Positions 35,752-48,300 of a stretch of 64,000 nucleotides of DNA are shown piece after piece. The position numbers and the translations under genes were made by a program. This DNA comes from Larix kaempferi (Eukaryota; Streptophyta; Pinopsida; Pinales; Pinaceae), in assembly GCA_027924585.1 (NCBI GenBank), contig BSBM01000232.1:29088001-29152000 (forward strand), read 5' to 3'. Within the stretch, counting starts at the first letter, position 1, and each line of letters opens with the position of its first letter. Under the pieces are notes generated by a model, which was not told the origin of the DNA, ran no database searches, and was given only the letters and a program-made list of their open reading frames with translations.

Positions 35752-38409
35752 ATGACTACTCCGGTGACTGCCTCGACTTATGTACACCCTGGTTATAATG
35801 ATCCCAGACAATCTCCGGGCACGAGAGCATCTCAGCAAAATCCAGAAGAGCCTGTTCCAGAGCCGTTGGCCACCATGGTAAATTATATTCCGCCGCGTCC
35901 AGATGATGCGCCAGAGGTACATATCCCGAAGAATGCAAAGTATCCGATTCCATTACCCCCACTACCGGCTGGTGTGCGACAAGAAGGGTCCCTGCTTGGA
36001 CACCTTCCACTGGTCAAGTTCTCTGATTTCAACCTGGGAGACTATAAAACGTATCCTCAGTTTGCGCCAGATAGATATCTGACGGTAGTTCATAATCCCA
36101 CCAGAAAGGTTGATGAGTTTATCCCAAAGGGGTTTGCAGCAAACTTGGAGAAGCCGGGTTTGTTGAACTTGTTGAAGCTACCGCACTTCGGGCGTAGCAA
36201 CGAAGTCAATGCAGTTGTTAAGACGCTGCTATCCTGTGTTCATGGAGGTTACCTTTGGCTGGGGAGGCCAATTGATTTAAACGTTGATTTGATTCATCGC
36301 ATCACCGGCCTATCTAAGGCTGGTAAGGATCCCAATATTCATTTTGTGGGAAAAGACAAGGATAGAAAATTGGCTGCACAGCTAGTGCAGAAATACAACT
36401 TAACAAGAGGAGGTCGGGCTTACGACCTCACTATAGTAGAGGACGAAGCACTTAGATTTACAGGAAGTCTGCTTGCAGGCAGACTTCTCACAAAGTGCAG
36501 ATCGAAGGAAGTTACTGGAGCTGTCGTGGAGCTCGCCATCGCAGCTGCGGAGGGAGAACAATAAAACTGGTCCCTCTTCCTCCTCAATTCTTTCTTGGAA
36601 GACTGCCGGAACGTCCAAGACACCCCCGGTCAACTGTTTCATTTTTCTTGGATTTTAATTTTATGCGCTCTCGTCGGGTGGAAGGAGCCCCCGAACACTC
36701 AGTTCTTTCCGCGCCGCGCAGGAGAGGCTGCCGGAATCCGCTATGTTAACCTTTGGGAGTCTGCTAATCCCGCGAAGCGCAAGATGAACCGCGTTGTATT
36801 TTGTGAATACTACCATCTCCACAGAGATACCATTTAGGAAATGCCGAGACTGAGCGAGGAGACAACAAAAATATATGAAGGAAAGTTGGCCTTTACTACC
36901 GACCTGCACCAACTTTACCTCCGCCCCTGCGGCATTCAAGAGGAATGGGCCGTAGGCCTTTACAGGATGACCACCGAGGATGTTGAAGAAACTATCAAGT
37001 CCTGGTCCGATGAATGGAGGGAGGCCGCCGAAATCGCACCCGCGATGCCACCCCTCGCTGCGCAGGAGAAGGATAAGGGAAAGGAAGCCCCCGAGCAAAG
37101 AAGTGATGAAGGTTTGACAAAACCGGCGACCAAGAAACAAAAGGTGTCGCATCCCTCTAAGGCCATTCCCTCGGGGATCGACCAGTTTTTGAAAGAGCAA
37201 TTTCACGAGCTGCGGACTGCACACGCCCACATCAGAAGTGCTTTGGACCTGCAGTTCGTAGAATTAAAAGGTCTCACAGGAAGAGTTGCGCAGACCCATG
37301 TGCCAGCATCTACTTCGCAGGGGCCACAAGTAGCTACAAGTACCAAGCGAGTTGAAGTACTTGGAGAAAGGCATACTGTCGTGCACATTCTGCCTACAAG
37401 CATGACACTTCCGGATTCGCTAGCTGCACTACAGGTAAGCGCAGTTGGGCCTGTTGAAATAAATTTGTCTTTAATTCCTATAGAGACTCTACAGCTAGTG
37501 CACGAGAAAGTTTCTGTTGAGCTGAGAGCTAGAGAGCTCTCTACCTTCCATGCAAACCAAAGACTGCAATCGCAGGAGATAGATCTGAAGGCAAGCCACA
37601 AGAATATCTCTGAAAAGCTCGCACTTTATGAGGCACAGGACATTGGCATAAGGAATGCAGTTGATGAAATTGCCCAGGAATTGCCAGCCTGCGAGATTCA
37701 ACCAGACCTTCCTCTGGTTGAGAAAGTTCAAATTATTGGAGGAAGGGTGAAAACCCTGGAGCACGAGATTGTTGCTATGGCTGAAGACCATAGGACGCAG
37801 ATCGCAGAGTTAGAAGCTCGTGTTGCAGTGCATTTAACGGATGATAGCCAAGAACAATTTGAAGCGCTGCGCAGAACTTCTGCACAGCTGAAGAGCAGAG
37901 CAGATGAAGCCGAGAACCTGATGAACCAAGCTATGGAGGCTTGGACGGAGCTTGATATGCTCCCTTTCAAAGTTGGTATTTTTGAACAAGTACAAGCCGC
38001 AGAACAGTCCCTAACTGTTCTGACCGAAGAAGCTAAGGCCTTAGAAGGCTTAGCAAAAATGAGGAAAATGAGTGAAGTGCGCAGAATCCAACAACAACTG
38101 CACAAACTCAGAAATGAAGATACCAAACTCACCAATAGCATTCAGCCATTCATGGATGAGTATGCTGACCTTGCTGCCCATATCGAGGCAAAGATCAAAG
38201 AAATTGCAGAATTTCAACAGGTGATTGATGGCACAACTAAAGAAGAAGCCACTGCAGAAATGGTGTAGACAGCTGTGGAATGTGTTGATGAAATGGACTC
38301 CGCTATTGCGCAGTGGAAGAAAACATTCGCGGAGACCCAAGCAAAAGCAGATGCACAAGTAAAGCGACCACACGCTAGTGCGAGTGGCTCGAGGGCGAGC
38401 CACAAGTAA
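35752..38409 (+). pseudogene. extra 3' ORF of the Ty3 element: mobile-domain-like N-terminus plus coiled coil
   Basis: A single frame spans 886 codons from ATG 35752 to TAA 38407-38409, broken by TAA 36562-36564, TAG 36835-36837 and TAG 38266-38268. The N-terminal third contains LSCVHGGYLWLGRPIDLNVD and LIHRITGLSKAGKDPN, resembling the plant mobile-domain / putative plant transposon protein family seen in some plant retroelements. A hydrophobic stretch LFHFSWILILCALVGW (about 36637-36684) could be membrane-like or a buried helix. Then comes a Lys/Glu-rich linker with a possible basic nuclear signal (PATKKQKVSHPSK), and from about 37500 to 38260 a long Glu/Gln/Ala/Leu-rich region with strong coiled-coil character. 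It sits where env-like or antisense extra ORFs occur in Tat/Athila/Ogre elements. The function is unknown. Confidence 0.75.
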
Positions 38410-38421
38410 ATGTTAGGGGGC

Positions 38422-39856
38422 TGTTGGAGCCTAGGCCGCAGGTATGGTAAAGCTGCGAATTTTGAGGAAAAAGCACAAGTATTGAAGGAAAGTGCTTATT
38501 TTGAATAAACACCAAATTTTGGGTAGAAGGAAGACGGTGCGCAGTACGGTGCCAGATGGATGAGCTCAACGCAGGTTACGGACTGGAACTCGCGGAGCTC
38601 ACGCGCACGTCATAGAAGAATGAATGTGGCTGAATAGAAAGCTCAGCTACCATAATAAATGAAGCGACAGAGTAGAGGGCTCAGCTACCCTCATTTAAGG
38701 CTAAGTACAGAAGTTATGGTTGCTCGGATCAAGGAGCAGCAACGGACCAAAGCATTGAAGGCAAAGGACAAGGCGCCCATACCCGCAATCTGCGCCGGAA
38801 GTCACGGAACCTGCAAGAAGCGGCGACATGACTACAAGCGACGCTTACAGTACACCTAGCCATGTGCGTGGTTAGGGTTTTTGGAGATTACTATTGGGAA
38901 AGGCCCATAGTTTTGTAAAGGTGCGACCGTCATGGCCACCTATATATATGTGTTAGTCAGTTAGCCAGCCTAGAGATGCTGAGTCGCAGGTTAGCTGTTT
39001 GAGATAAGCTAGCTAGTGGGTGGGTTGGTTACTTTGTATGAGCATTGTTTTCTACTGTGATGTTAGAAGACAAGAGTTAGAGCTGGGATAACCGTGAAGT
39101 TAATCCCCAAGTTGCAGACAGTCTGAGTTGACGTCTGAACTATTGTAATCTCCATAGAGGAAGAGACTAGATCGAGAGAAGGGCTCCCAACTGTGTGCGT
39201 GGAGTTTCCTGGAAAGATCTGAGGCTGCAGCTGTGTGCGCAGCATTATTGTATAAGTCCCCTTTGAGTTAATATATGAACACTCCCCGTGGACGTGGTTT
39301 CCTGAGGGGGTGCATTCTTTACGTCTTATTGTTATGGTAATGATCACGTGAATGCATGTTTGAGTTGTTATCTGTGTTTCTATGATTATTGCGTTATCTT
39401 TATGATTATGTTGAGTCTGTTTTCGAAGCTTCCTTGGTAACTATAATCGATAAGTGTCGAAGGATCTGTAGAACGCTGTCGCTACCGCGATAGAGGAATG
39501 CATTACTGCGCTGGGCGCACGGGCAGAAGAGATACATAGAGCGTCGACGCAGGGGAAAGTCACCTCGTGCGCCAGGACAGAGATGCCGCGTGGCTAGGCC
39601 GTTGAGCGAGAGTTCAGCGCAGCTACGCCGAGGGGTCTGCGGAAAAGTCAGGCAGTCCACTCTGAGGAATCGTCGAGAAAGAAAGAATAGTCTTCGCGTC
39701 TCCTAGGTTAAGGAAATCTGATTCCCTAGCCCCCCATAGCCACTTTGGGTGAGACCTCGAGCTGCTGCGCAGCTCGTTTCCGAGAGGGCCAGTGCGCCAA
39801 GGGGTTTTGTTGCTGCGCTTCATTAAAACCTGGGTCTGCCCAGAAAGCAGCCAACA
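38422..39856 (+). repeat. 3' LTR (1,435 bp) of Ty3/gypsy element
   Basis: Starts TGTTGGAGCC directly after a purine-rich TTAGGGGGC tract and ends AGCAGCCAACA, followed by the CCTGA target duplication. The TATA box at 38941-38951 matches that of the 5' LTR. Confidence 0.97.
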
Positions 39857-39861
39857 CCTGA
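39857..39861. repeat. target-site duplication CCTGA, right
   Basis: Matches 26695-26699 exactly and closes the Ty3 insertion. Host sequence resumes CAACATTGG. Confidence 0.95.
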
Positions 39862-40249
39862 CAACATTGGTTTTGTTTTTAAAAGATAACATTTTACAAA
39901 TTAATTATTTTTCTATGCACCTCCATGTACCACCACACCCCGATTTTGAAAAATGGCATCCTTCTCACTGCACACATCCCCATTTGCATCAATGTCCATG
40001 AACCCACAAAACCTGACAAATTAGTTCAAAAACCTTCAAGTTTTAACTGATCGTGAATTTAGAATGAAGATTGTTTGTGAGGACATCAGGTTTGCTACAA
40101 GCACTACTAGCTCATGGGTATGGATATTAAACTACAGGTGTTATTGGCCTCCTATTAACTCTCACCCACAACCTAGCGGATCTATAAATTATGGAGCTCA
40201 CCTTAGTAAACTAGAACCACAACTAAATTGAGAAGTGTTAGATATGCAT

Positions 40250-40810
40250 CTTGATAAGTGCACCAATAAAATATCATGGGTCTCAATCACTCCATTATAT
40301 AAAACATCTATAGATGCTAATTCTCAACATCAACATCTACAGATGCTAATTCTTCATTTCTAATAGTAGGTTCAACACCCATAGTAAGACTGTAAGATAC
40401 CATAGCCCCAGTTTCAACAGGAAACTCATTATTAGCATGCAATTCCAACTCAGATGATGGAAATTCATGAACTTAATCAGTTGTACATTATGTCTGCAAA
40501 AGCAAACTCTTGTCATTCTTAGCATCTACAACACTCTTTTCTCCATCAACATCTACAAATTCTCTCTTGTTACTTCTAGTAGTAATTTCAGCACCTGAAG
40601 GGAGACTGTAAACTGAAGTGGGTCCAGTATCAGCCTGCAAGCCATTATTAGATGAAAACTCTAAATTAGAAGATGGAACTTTGTGAACTTCAAGTGCAAG
40701 ATCACTCATGTCACCATCAATATACAGAGATGCTCTCTTGTCACTATCAACGTCTCTTGTCACTATCAATGTATATGGAGACACTCTTTTCACTTCTAGT
40801 AGTTAAGTCA
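40250..40810 (-). pseudogene. fragment of an unidentified protein with about 75-residue repeats
   Basis: On the minus strand 40488-40793 is open for 101 codons. It encodes a unit with VHKVPSSNLEFSSNN, TGPTSVYSLPSGAE and a VDVDGEK end. A diverged second unit lies at lower coordinates (about 40320-40480, interrupted) with the same spacing: P-S-S-x-L-E-L, N-N-E, E-T-G, Y-S-L, V-D-V-D. The spacing between units is roughly 200-230 bp. I do not recognise the family. It is probably an exon or decayed fragment of a repeat-containing gene; no start, splice sites or partner exons were identified. DNA on either side (39862-40250 and 40811-41240) has nothing I can support. Confidence 0.45.
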
Positions 40811-41241
40811 CCCAAAGTCAGATTGTAAGCAGATTGTCACATTTTTAGTGGGGTTGACATGATGTTTTATTGGTTGGAGTAGATGGTTGAATGATTGTCA
40901 ATGATGATGATGATTCCCTAGTATTTGATGATGTTATTACACATGCGTGGTTGAGAGACTTTCATTATGGTTTCCAAATTCCTCTAGTGGAAGCTATGAA
41001 CCAACAAAGGAGGAAAGTTCATGTGCAAAGGTGATCATGATTTAGGGAAAATTCCATCAGCTTTTGTAGCAGAATTGGATTTTACAATTAGTCACAATAC
41101 TAGACTAATTCAAAACATATTATATATAAATATGCTTCTAGACAACACACTAGGACTTAACTAATGTGTTGGGTTGAGGGATTTTGTAATTATGTGGACC
41201 ACGTTGCCCTGTTGTCATCCATAATTTTTGGCATATTTTGT

Positions 41242-41365
41242 AGTTATTTGGAGGCATAGAAACCTTTTTAACAATCTATTAAAAAGGTCATTGATACCAT
41301 TAGGATAAATAATTAAATAACAACATTCGGCAGGAAATCAGCCTTGGTAAACTTACTCATTCACT
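41242..41365 (+). repeat. left copy of about 120-bp direct repeat
   Basis: TAGTTATTTGGAGGCATAGAAACC... through ...AAATCAGCCTTGGTA recurs, about 88-90% similar by eye, at 43018-43130 in the same orientation. Its core 41285-41330 is also present as a perfect 46-bp inverted copy at 42881-42926. Confidence 0.9.
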
Positions 41366-41641
41366 CACTCATGTCATGCACTCACTGCTTAGGTTTGTGT
41401 TTTAATGTGTCAATGACTATGTCTGTGACTTTAGAGAACCACTACAAGGCCCAAAACAAGGCCAACTAAAACGACAAACCAAGAAGAGGTTGATTTATGC
41501 ATTGACATAGACAGGTGGCACTAGGAACACAATATGGAGAAACAATGAGTTAGGAAAAACATTTGCACCAAAGTACCACAATGGTTACTAATAAGAGAAT
41601 ATTTGACACAAGAGAATGCTATTAATTTTTAACAAGCGAGC

Positions 41642-42461
41642 TTGAAACAAACAAGCCTGGTGCAAGGGAGCACGAGGCAAGTGAGTGTAGAAGGTCAAAG
41701 CGGAATCCAGTGGGCCCATAACCCACAAGTAAACATGAAAATCTCTACTTGGACCGGAGGAAAAAATCATATCTATACTATCGATGATAATATGAGTTGG
41801 TTGGATTATATGCAAGACTGGAAACCTAGGTGGGAGTTGAGACATGCTGAAGTATTAGATGCTAACTTACAGGGATCTGATGCTTTTATTAGACTAGTGC
41901 CAAAACTCAGAAGAATGCCTATGGGATCCAGTATTGTACCAGAGATGATTTACAACAACTCCCTGAGAAAAGCAGCTGAATGCAAGCAATTGGTTAACTC
42001 ACCTATACCATGATCTTAACTTAATCTCGACGGAGAGCTCTACACCTCACCCCGGGCTACGACTAGACCAACAATACTATTGTATTAACCAGATATGTTC
42101 TTTGCAAGCATGGCCACATCAAGATGCTAGTCTCCGGTTTCCAAGTACTACACACACTTATGAAAAATATAAAAAATTATGGTGGAAATTCTTGAGAAAA
42201 GAAAATACAGATAGAACATATTATACCATGCTAAATTTTGGACCTGAAATGACACATATCCATGAGGATCCTAGATGATTGGTCCCTGATTGGACTAGAG
42301 ACTGGTGGCGGTCATTCGGCATCAACCTGACAGCATTAGATCCAGGTGCTATTTATAATCTAAAACAGGAAGTTGGAGAATCTCTCGAACAGGTCAAAGA
42401 TATTTTGCAGAGAAAGCTTACTGAGTCTCAAATCCTTGGGTTCTACGTTAAAAATGAATGA
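41642..42461 (+). pseudogene. unidentified Trp-rich degenerate ORF between repeats
   Basis: The first part (41642-42013, 123 codons) contains ISTWTGGKNHIYTIDDN, MSWLDYMQDWKPRWELRHAE and RRMPMGSSIVPEM. A shift near 42000-42010 leads to a second frame through 42461, with one TGA at 42276-42278. It contains YEKYKKLWWKFLRKENTDR, LVPDWTRDWWRSFGINLTAL and a helical Glu/Gln-rich end. Together these are about 270 residues rich in Trp, Tyr and charged residues. I do not recognise the family; a capsid-like or movement-like retroelement protein is possible but unsupported. The flanking repeats suggest it is the cargo of a small mobile element. Confidence 0.45.
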
Positions 42462-42880
42462 CAGTGGCTTGTCAAAACCCACATAGACGTCCACATGCAT
42501 CAGAATAGACGCATGGTCCCGAGGTCTATTTATTCAAAGGCATGGGTGTTGAATCCAATGTCTTTCGAGAATTATATGGCCCCCCATACCTGATGAGTTG
42601 TAAATATCTCAAAAGTATTTGGCTATGAGTGGGGCCTGTCCATTCAAATTGTCATAAAGATTGAAAAGAAAGTCATAAAAACTTTTATACCTTACTTTTG
42701 AAAGCCATAAAAACTTTTAGATGTTTTCCAACACTTATATCTCTTGTTGATTTCACTTAAGTTAAGGTTTAAATTGTCAAGGATTTGAATGTTTGCATCA
42801 AGCACATGTGGTGTATAAGGGTTGTTTGAGGGTCTTACATAACATTCCCCACACATTTAATTGCAACTAACACATTGGTC

Positions 42881-42926
42881 CCGAATGTTGTTATTTAATT
42901 ATTTATCCTAATGGTATCAATGACCT
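42881..42926 (-). repeat. 46-bp inverted copy of the 41285-41330 core
   Basis: The reverse complement of 42881-42926 equals 41285-41330 base for base (AGGTCATTGATACCATTAGG...ACAACATTCGG). It lies inside the larger direct-repeat pair, giving a left-direct, inverted, right-direct arrangement. Confidence 0.9.
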
Positions 42927-43017
42927 CTGTGATTTTGACTATCAAGTGCTGAGGTGGCATCCTTCGGTTGTTTGCTTGCCTGGGAGACTAGAGTGCTCCC
43001 CTTATTTGTCATATCTT

Positions 43018-43130
43018 ATAGTTATTTGGAGGCATAGAAACCTTAATAATAGTCTATTAAAAAGGTCATTGACACCATTAGGATAAATAAATAAATAACA
43101 ACATTTAGGAGGAAATCAGCCTTGGTACAC
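43018..43130 (+). repeat. right copy of about 120-bp direct repeat
   Basis: TAGTTATTTGGAGGCATAGAAACC...GAGGAAATCAGCCTTGGTA matches 41242-41365 with scattered substitutions and a small length change in the TA-rich part. Confidence 0.88.
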
Positions 43131-45353
43131 TCAATAACTAGTCCTCAATAGCTGATGCTATCCAATTCTATAGCATGAAACAGTTCCAAAACCCCAAAAT
43201 CAGCCCACTAGTCAACTAGCAAGAGATGATGCCCACATAGCTGACTTGTGATTATTAGGGTCACTTGTGCTAAAAGTTTGTATTGGAAGGCATGATGCCC
43301 AATTACTGCATATTGCACGAGTTTGTTGTATCCAGAGCAAATCCGATGAAAAGGTTCATACTTATCCAAACTCCACTCAACACACCCATGATTTCTTCTC
43401 TTAGCCTTTCCATACCTCAAATTTTGCAAGCGTCTCATGCTGTAAGAAGACGTGGATAGGCTTAATTTGCACCCAAAACTACCTCACATCCACAAAACTG
43501 GCCCAGAACTAAATGATGAGGCTGCTAGAAGGTGAAACGTGTCTGCTAATGTTCAAAACATTACCCATATATGTTTAATTACTATTGTAGCTTTTCATTA
43601 TAGGGCCTAGAACTGCCCAGATGTGAGGTATAGGGAATGTTCATTGCCTTCCATTGTCCACAGGTGGCATGGGATGCCCAAAATTCATTTTACAACTAAT
43701 AAAAAGGAAAAATCACACTTTAGACTCATGAATTAGTGATAGCTTACACAAGATTATTGCTAATTGTTGGTTTATTAATATTTGAGAAAACCCTAGTTCT
43801 TTGCATTGTAGGATTGGTGAAAAATCATTTGAGGAGTTGAATAGGTAAGGGACAACAGAGAGAAGTGTGGTTGAATCTGAAAGTACATTCTGGTAGCTAT
43901 TACAGGAACCTATTTTTCATTAGAAAACCCACCCAGAACTTGTTTTACAGCTTTAGGAGCAAGTGAATTTACCATAAATAGTTAAGAGAGAAATTTGTGG
44001 AAATTAACCATGGGAGCATATATGAATAGGTATCTTCATAGGGTATTGAAGAACAAAACACTATAAGAAGATTTCATTAGTGATAAACCCTAGGTGTCAC
44101 ACTACTGTTTTTTTGGTTGCTTTGTATATATTCATATTCTCGAGTAGAAAAGGACTAAATTGAAATCCTCCATTTCGAAGGGTGTTTTTGCGGGACATAG
44201 TGAGTACTCCAAGGCTTATAGAGTAAAACACCAATGTTCAAAAGCCTCCTGAAACCAATACTTTTTCCTTGTCTACATTTGGCCTAGTTCTCTTGATGTT
44301 GTGTGTTACCCCCTTTTTGTGATTAATGTGTTTATCTTACATTACATGTCATTGGAAATTGTATTAGCACTTTGACCTAACTGGTAGTGTTGAAGTTTCT
44401 TCAACATAGTGACCGACTTGGGACTGCTCTCAGGTTGACTTTTTTTGGTTTGGTCCTCCTGCTTGGTTGATGGATATGCTCATTCTTGATTGAAATTTAT
44501 TATTTGTTTAAAAAAAAAAAACCAATATAGTCGGAAAATCAATATACACATAATGTCTGAAAAGAGTCTTTGAAAATCAAATTTCTCATGGCCATTTGAG
44601 TGCCAATTTGCATGAATTTGAAATTTGCAACATGTGTAAGGTGTAATATTTCACCTAAGTTAGCTAATGTATTTTGCGTTCTCTGCTGTAGTATTTTACT
44701 GATTATTTGGTTAAGATGTATTCACATGAAACAGTTAAGAACACTACTGCAATGTACTCCTAAGTGGACCCTCTCACTATAGTTATGGTTTGTTGGGTTG
44801 ATATAGTCAATTAATGTTTCTTAGTTGAGTGATTTTGCCAAATAGTTCACTAACAAATAGTTTTCATATGCATTAGCATAAAATACCAACATGTAAATTT
44901 TAAAAATGAAGGGTAGGATGCCAAAAATATGCCATTCAAAGAAAGAGGGTAGGCTGCCAATAATATGACCAGTAGTGTTGGAAGGACCAAAACTAGGTGA
45001 TAGACTAGTTGACTTCCTTAATTTGTTGACCTCGGTTGTTTTGTTCTACCCACAAGAGAAAAAGAACCCCAAATATGCAAACTCAGTCCACAAAAGAGCT
45101 CATAGCCTACAGTGATGAATGTCGTGTTGTATGGACATCTTGTTATGGCACTGTAACTTGGTCTCTTCCTGCCACAAATAGTCCTCCCAATACCAAACAA
45201 TTCATCTGAGATTTGTAACACTACATCCACTAGGGTTCAGCATGTCCCTCCTAAGACTCATATTTGAGGGAAGTAAATGTGTTTAACTAAGTAAATGTGT
45301 ACTTTCAAAGAAGAGAGAAAGCACCGTCTTCTTTATTCTTGTTTTATGGCGTG
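43131..45353. other. gene-free stretch
   Basis: No supported coding region. A 3' end of a LINE-like copy is possible near 44480-44522, where TGAAATTTATTATTTGTTT runs into an A12 tract, but no LINE protein precedes it. The last part may be the 5' non-coding region or first intron of the SET gene that follows; a good acceptor (GGCGTGTAG) ends at 45353. Confidence 0.4.
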
Positions 45354-48300
45354 TAGGTACCACCAAATAGGTATCTGTCATATCTATCTTCCTCAAGTGT
45401 TGATGAAGATATATTCCGAGAGGTTGAAAGTGAGTCGAGTTGTATTAGATCTACCAGTTTTATATCAACTAGATCTGAAAAGATAAGGAAAAGATTTCAT
45501 AGACGCATGAAATATTTTATTGCCAACGGTGGGTCATGTAATTATGATGCTGAGAGCATAGGAAACACTGATTTTTCATTGAGGTATAAACATCTAGTGC
45601 AACGATGGGTACCTAATATGCTACCTCAAGTGGACACAGATTTCCTCATCAATGGGAGGATGTATCACATTGCTCCTTCGTCCTTACATGGATTGGGGCT
45701 ATTTTCCATGGATGGAATAAAGGTCCGCTATGGCACTGTAACTGAATTGATGGATTATGTAGGACCACTATACAGATACAATAATTGGTTGATCTTGGTC
45801 AAATATACTCGAAGTATGAGGAGATATGGAGTTGCCACGAATTATATTCAAATAGCAGAAAACAATAAAAACAAAGGGACGACTATGTATACTGACGGGA
45901 GACCAAGAGCGTCCGGAAATGTTGCTGGATTTATAAATAGTACATGACCAGTGACAACAAATAAGCAACCAAATTGCGAATTCGAGGCACGCGAACATCA
46001 TCATATATTTGTATGTGCAATAAAAACAATACTTGCAGGTGAAGAGTTGTTGATTGATTACAACTTAAATAGAATAGATGTGGCTTCTGCGGTCCAGGGG
46101 AACCGTGGACCATCAGAAACTATGCCTCATCAGGTAAATGCTAAATGTAGTAACTAAACATGACTACAATAACTGAATGTTTCATTTTTTTCTGTTAACA
46201 TTCGATTTCCACTTTTTTCATTCTCTTTATTCATGCTTATTATGAATATTTCCATGTGATTACATGGTGATTACACTACTATGAATATCTCATTTTTGTT
46301 TATGATGCAATTATTGACTATTGACGTTTGTTTAGGGTGGAGGCAGTGGAAAGGAACATGCTGCTTCCACGGTCCAGGGTGACTGTGGAAGGTTAGAATC
46401 TACGCCTCGTCAGGTAAATGTTAAATATAGCAAATAAATATGACTACAATAACAAGATGTTCTGATTTTCACTGTTAGCATTTGCTTTTTCGGTAACATG
46501 TATCTTCTATTTCCGAGGTAAAAATAAATATTAATGCAATATCTCATTTTTGTTTATGTTACAATTATTTAGTATGAGGTAAACATTTATTTATTGATTT
46601 ATTATGTCAGGGGGGCACCATTGGAAAGGAACCTGCTGCTTCCATGGTCGAGGGAGACCGTGGAAGGTCACACTCTGTGGCCCGTCAGGTAAGTGTTACG
46701 TACAATAACTAAATGTTTCAATTTAGTATGTTAACATTCAATGTCCACTACTGACATTCACATTATTCTGAGCTTATGATGGATTATTGGTTCATTTTTC
46801 TGACATTATGATGGACTACTGGTTCATTCAGGACCGTGGAAAGGCACATGTTGCTTCCACGGTGCCAGTTGATCGTGGACACTCATCGGCCATAACACCG
46901 CGTCAGGTAAGTGTTAGAGCATAATATTAACTTAATTTTCATTACAATATCAATATTCGAATGATGTTAAAATTATATTGCTTAATTTAATTTATTGTTT
47001 GATGAATTTAGTCACGTGCACCTGATCTGGGTGATGAGGGGTTTGAGGAAGATATTTTCTATTCCACTAAACCACTGCACACTTTTAGAACAGCCTTGAA
47101 AAAGGAAAACATAGAAATGCTTGCCTTGGCTCCCAAAAGGCCCTTGACATAAGAGAACAGGGCAAGGATTCAACAGTTGCAAGATGAAATACAATCTTAT
47201 GAGGTAAGTGGCATCTTCACAATTTTTTTAAGCTATGACATGATTTCATATTTGATATTATGCTTTTTATTTTTCCAAGTGATCTAATAAACTAAATTTT
47301 ATTGTTTGTAGGAATTTTTAAAACCCGTGACTAGATCAGAACCTGTTGAGACAGGTATAGGTATCAGTGATGGTCCAATGCAACAAAAAAGAAGCAATGT
47401 ACCAATGAGGCTTTTTGCCACCCCTGCGGTTGGCCTCAAATCCATTGATAATGCAGGCACTGATGAGACAGGGCATGATGCCATGCCGGAGCATGATGCC
47501 ATGCCAGGGCATGATGAGATGGAGCCTAGGACTCCACATGACTCTGGAGATGAACGTACTGTAGACGACCAGGAAACTTTTCCTGGAGCATCACGAGTTA
47601 AAAGCACCAGATCACTAGATCTCACATTTCTGGTGGATGACTCTTGTGTTCCTATCAAGGTTTAGAAGATTGCAGGTATTAATTAATTAATTTATTGATT
47701 TTAATCATGAAATTGAAATAGACATACATTGAAATCATTATAAATGAATGGATAACATGTTTTTGCAGGAAACAATGTCTTCTACAGGCATTTGAATGAC
47801 AAAGCCTTGGAGCTGTTTGGCCCCACCATTCGCACATGGTGGAATAGCCAAGATAGAAATAAGAGAGATGAATTGATGGACCACATGGTCAACTTGTTCG
47901 GCAATACTTTCAACAGGAAAGTTGTTGCAAAGTTAGCCGGTGAGAATTTGAAATATACCAGGGCCCAATGTAGGGAAAGATTGCAAGCTGACCTCAAGCA
48001 TGAGCACCCTCCCATGGTTCCGGAGAAAGAGTGAAAGGCACTCATAGATGATGCAAAGGAGAACTTGCTAAAAAAAAAAGGAAGACAACCACGGCCTGGT
48101 AAAGCAAGGTACAACATATATCATCTTTTTACTGAAATAAGCTCAATTATTTATTTCTTTTTTGTTTTAAATAAGATTTTTGATATCTAAGGTTTTTCAA
48201 AATTTTCATATATAGGCTACCTGACACCTCCAAAGCAACCAAGGCTAGAATGGAAAAGCACTAGCAACATATACTGGGCTAGGGTGGCTATAGAAAACTA

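Larger units (their letters stand above)
26700..39856 (+). mobile_element. complete 13.2-kb Ty3/gypsy LTR retrotransposon with second gag-like domain and extra 3' ORF
   Basis: The ends are TGTTGGAGCC...AGCCAACA. The two LTRs have equal length (1,435 bp), show about 40-45 substitutions by eye, and are flanked by CCTGA duplications. The internal order is leader with repeated LTR/PBS junctions, gag, protease, second gag-like domain, RT, RNase H, integrase, spacer, extra ORF, then a purine-rich tract at the 3' LTR (TTAGGGGGC). Integrase after RT defines Ty3/gypsy. An extra ORF after pol recalls the Tat/Athila/Ogre groups, but I cannot assign a lineage by eye. Coding frames carry several stops and one frameshift, so the copy is defective, though structurally complete. 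Confidence 0.97.

Noticed and set aside
41642-42461. Endogenous pararetrovirus capsid or movement protein
   Set aside because: The ORF is Trp-rich and next to repeats, but I see no diagnostic motif (no zinc knuckle, no movement-protein core, no adjacent RT), so the identity is left open.
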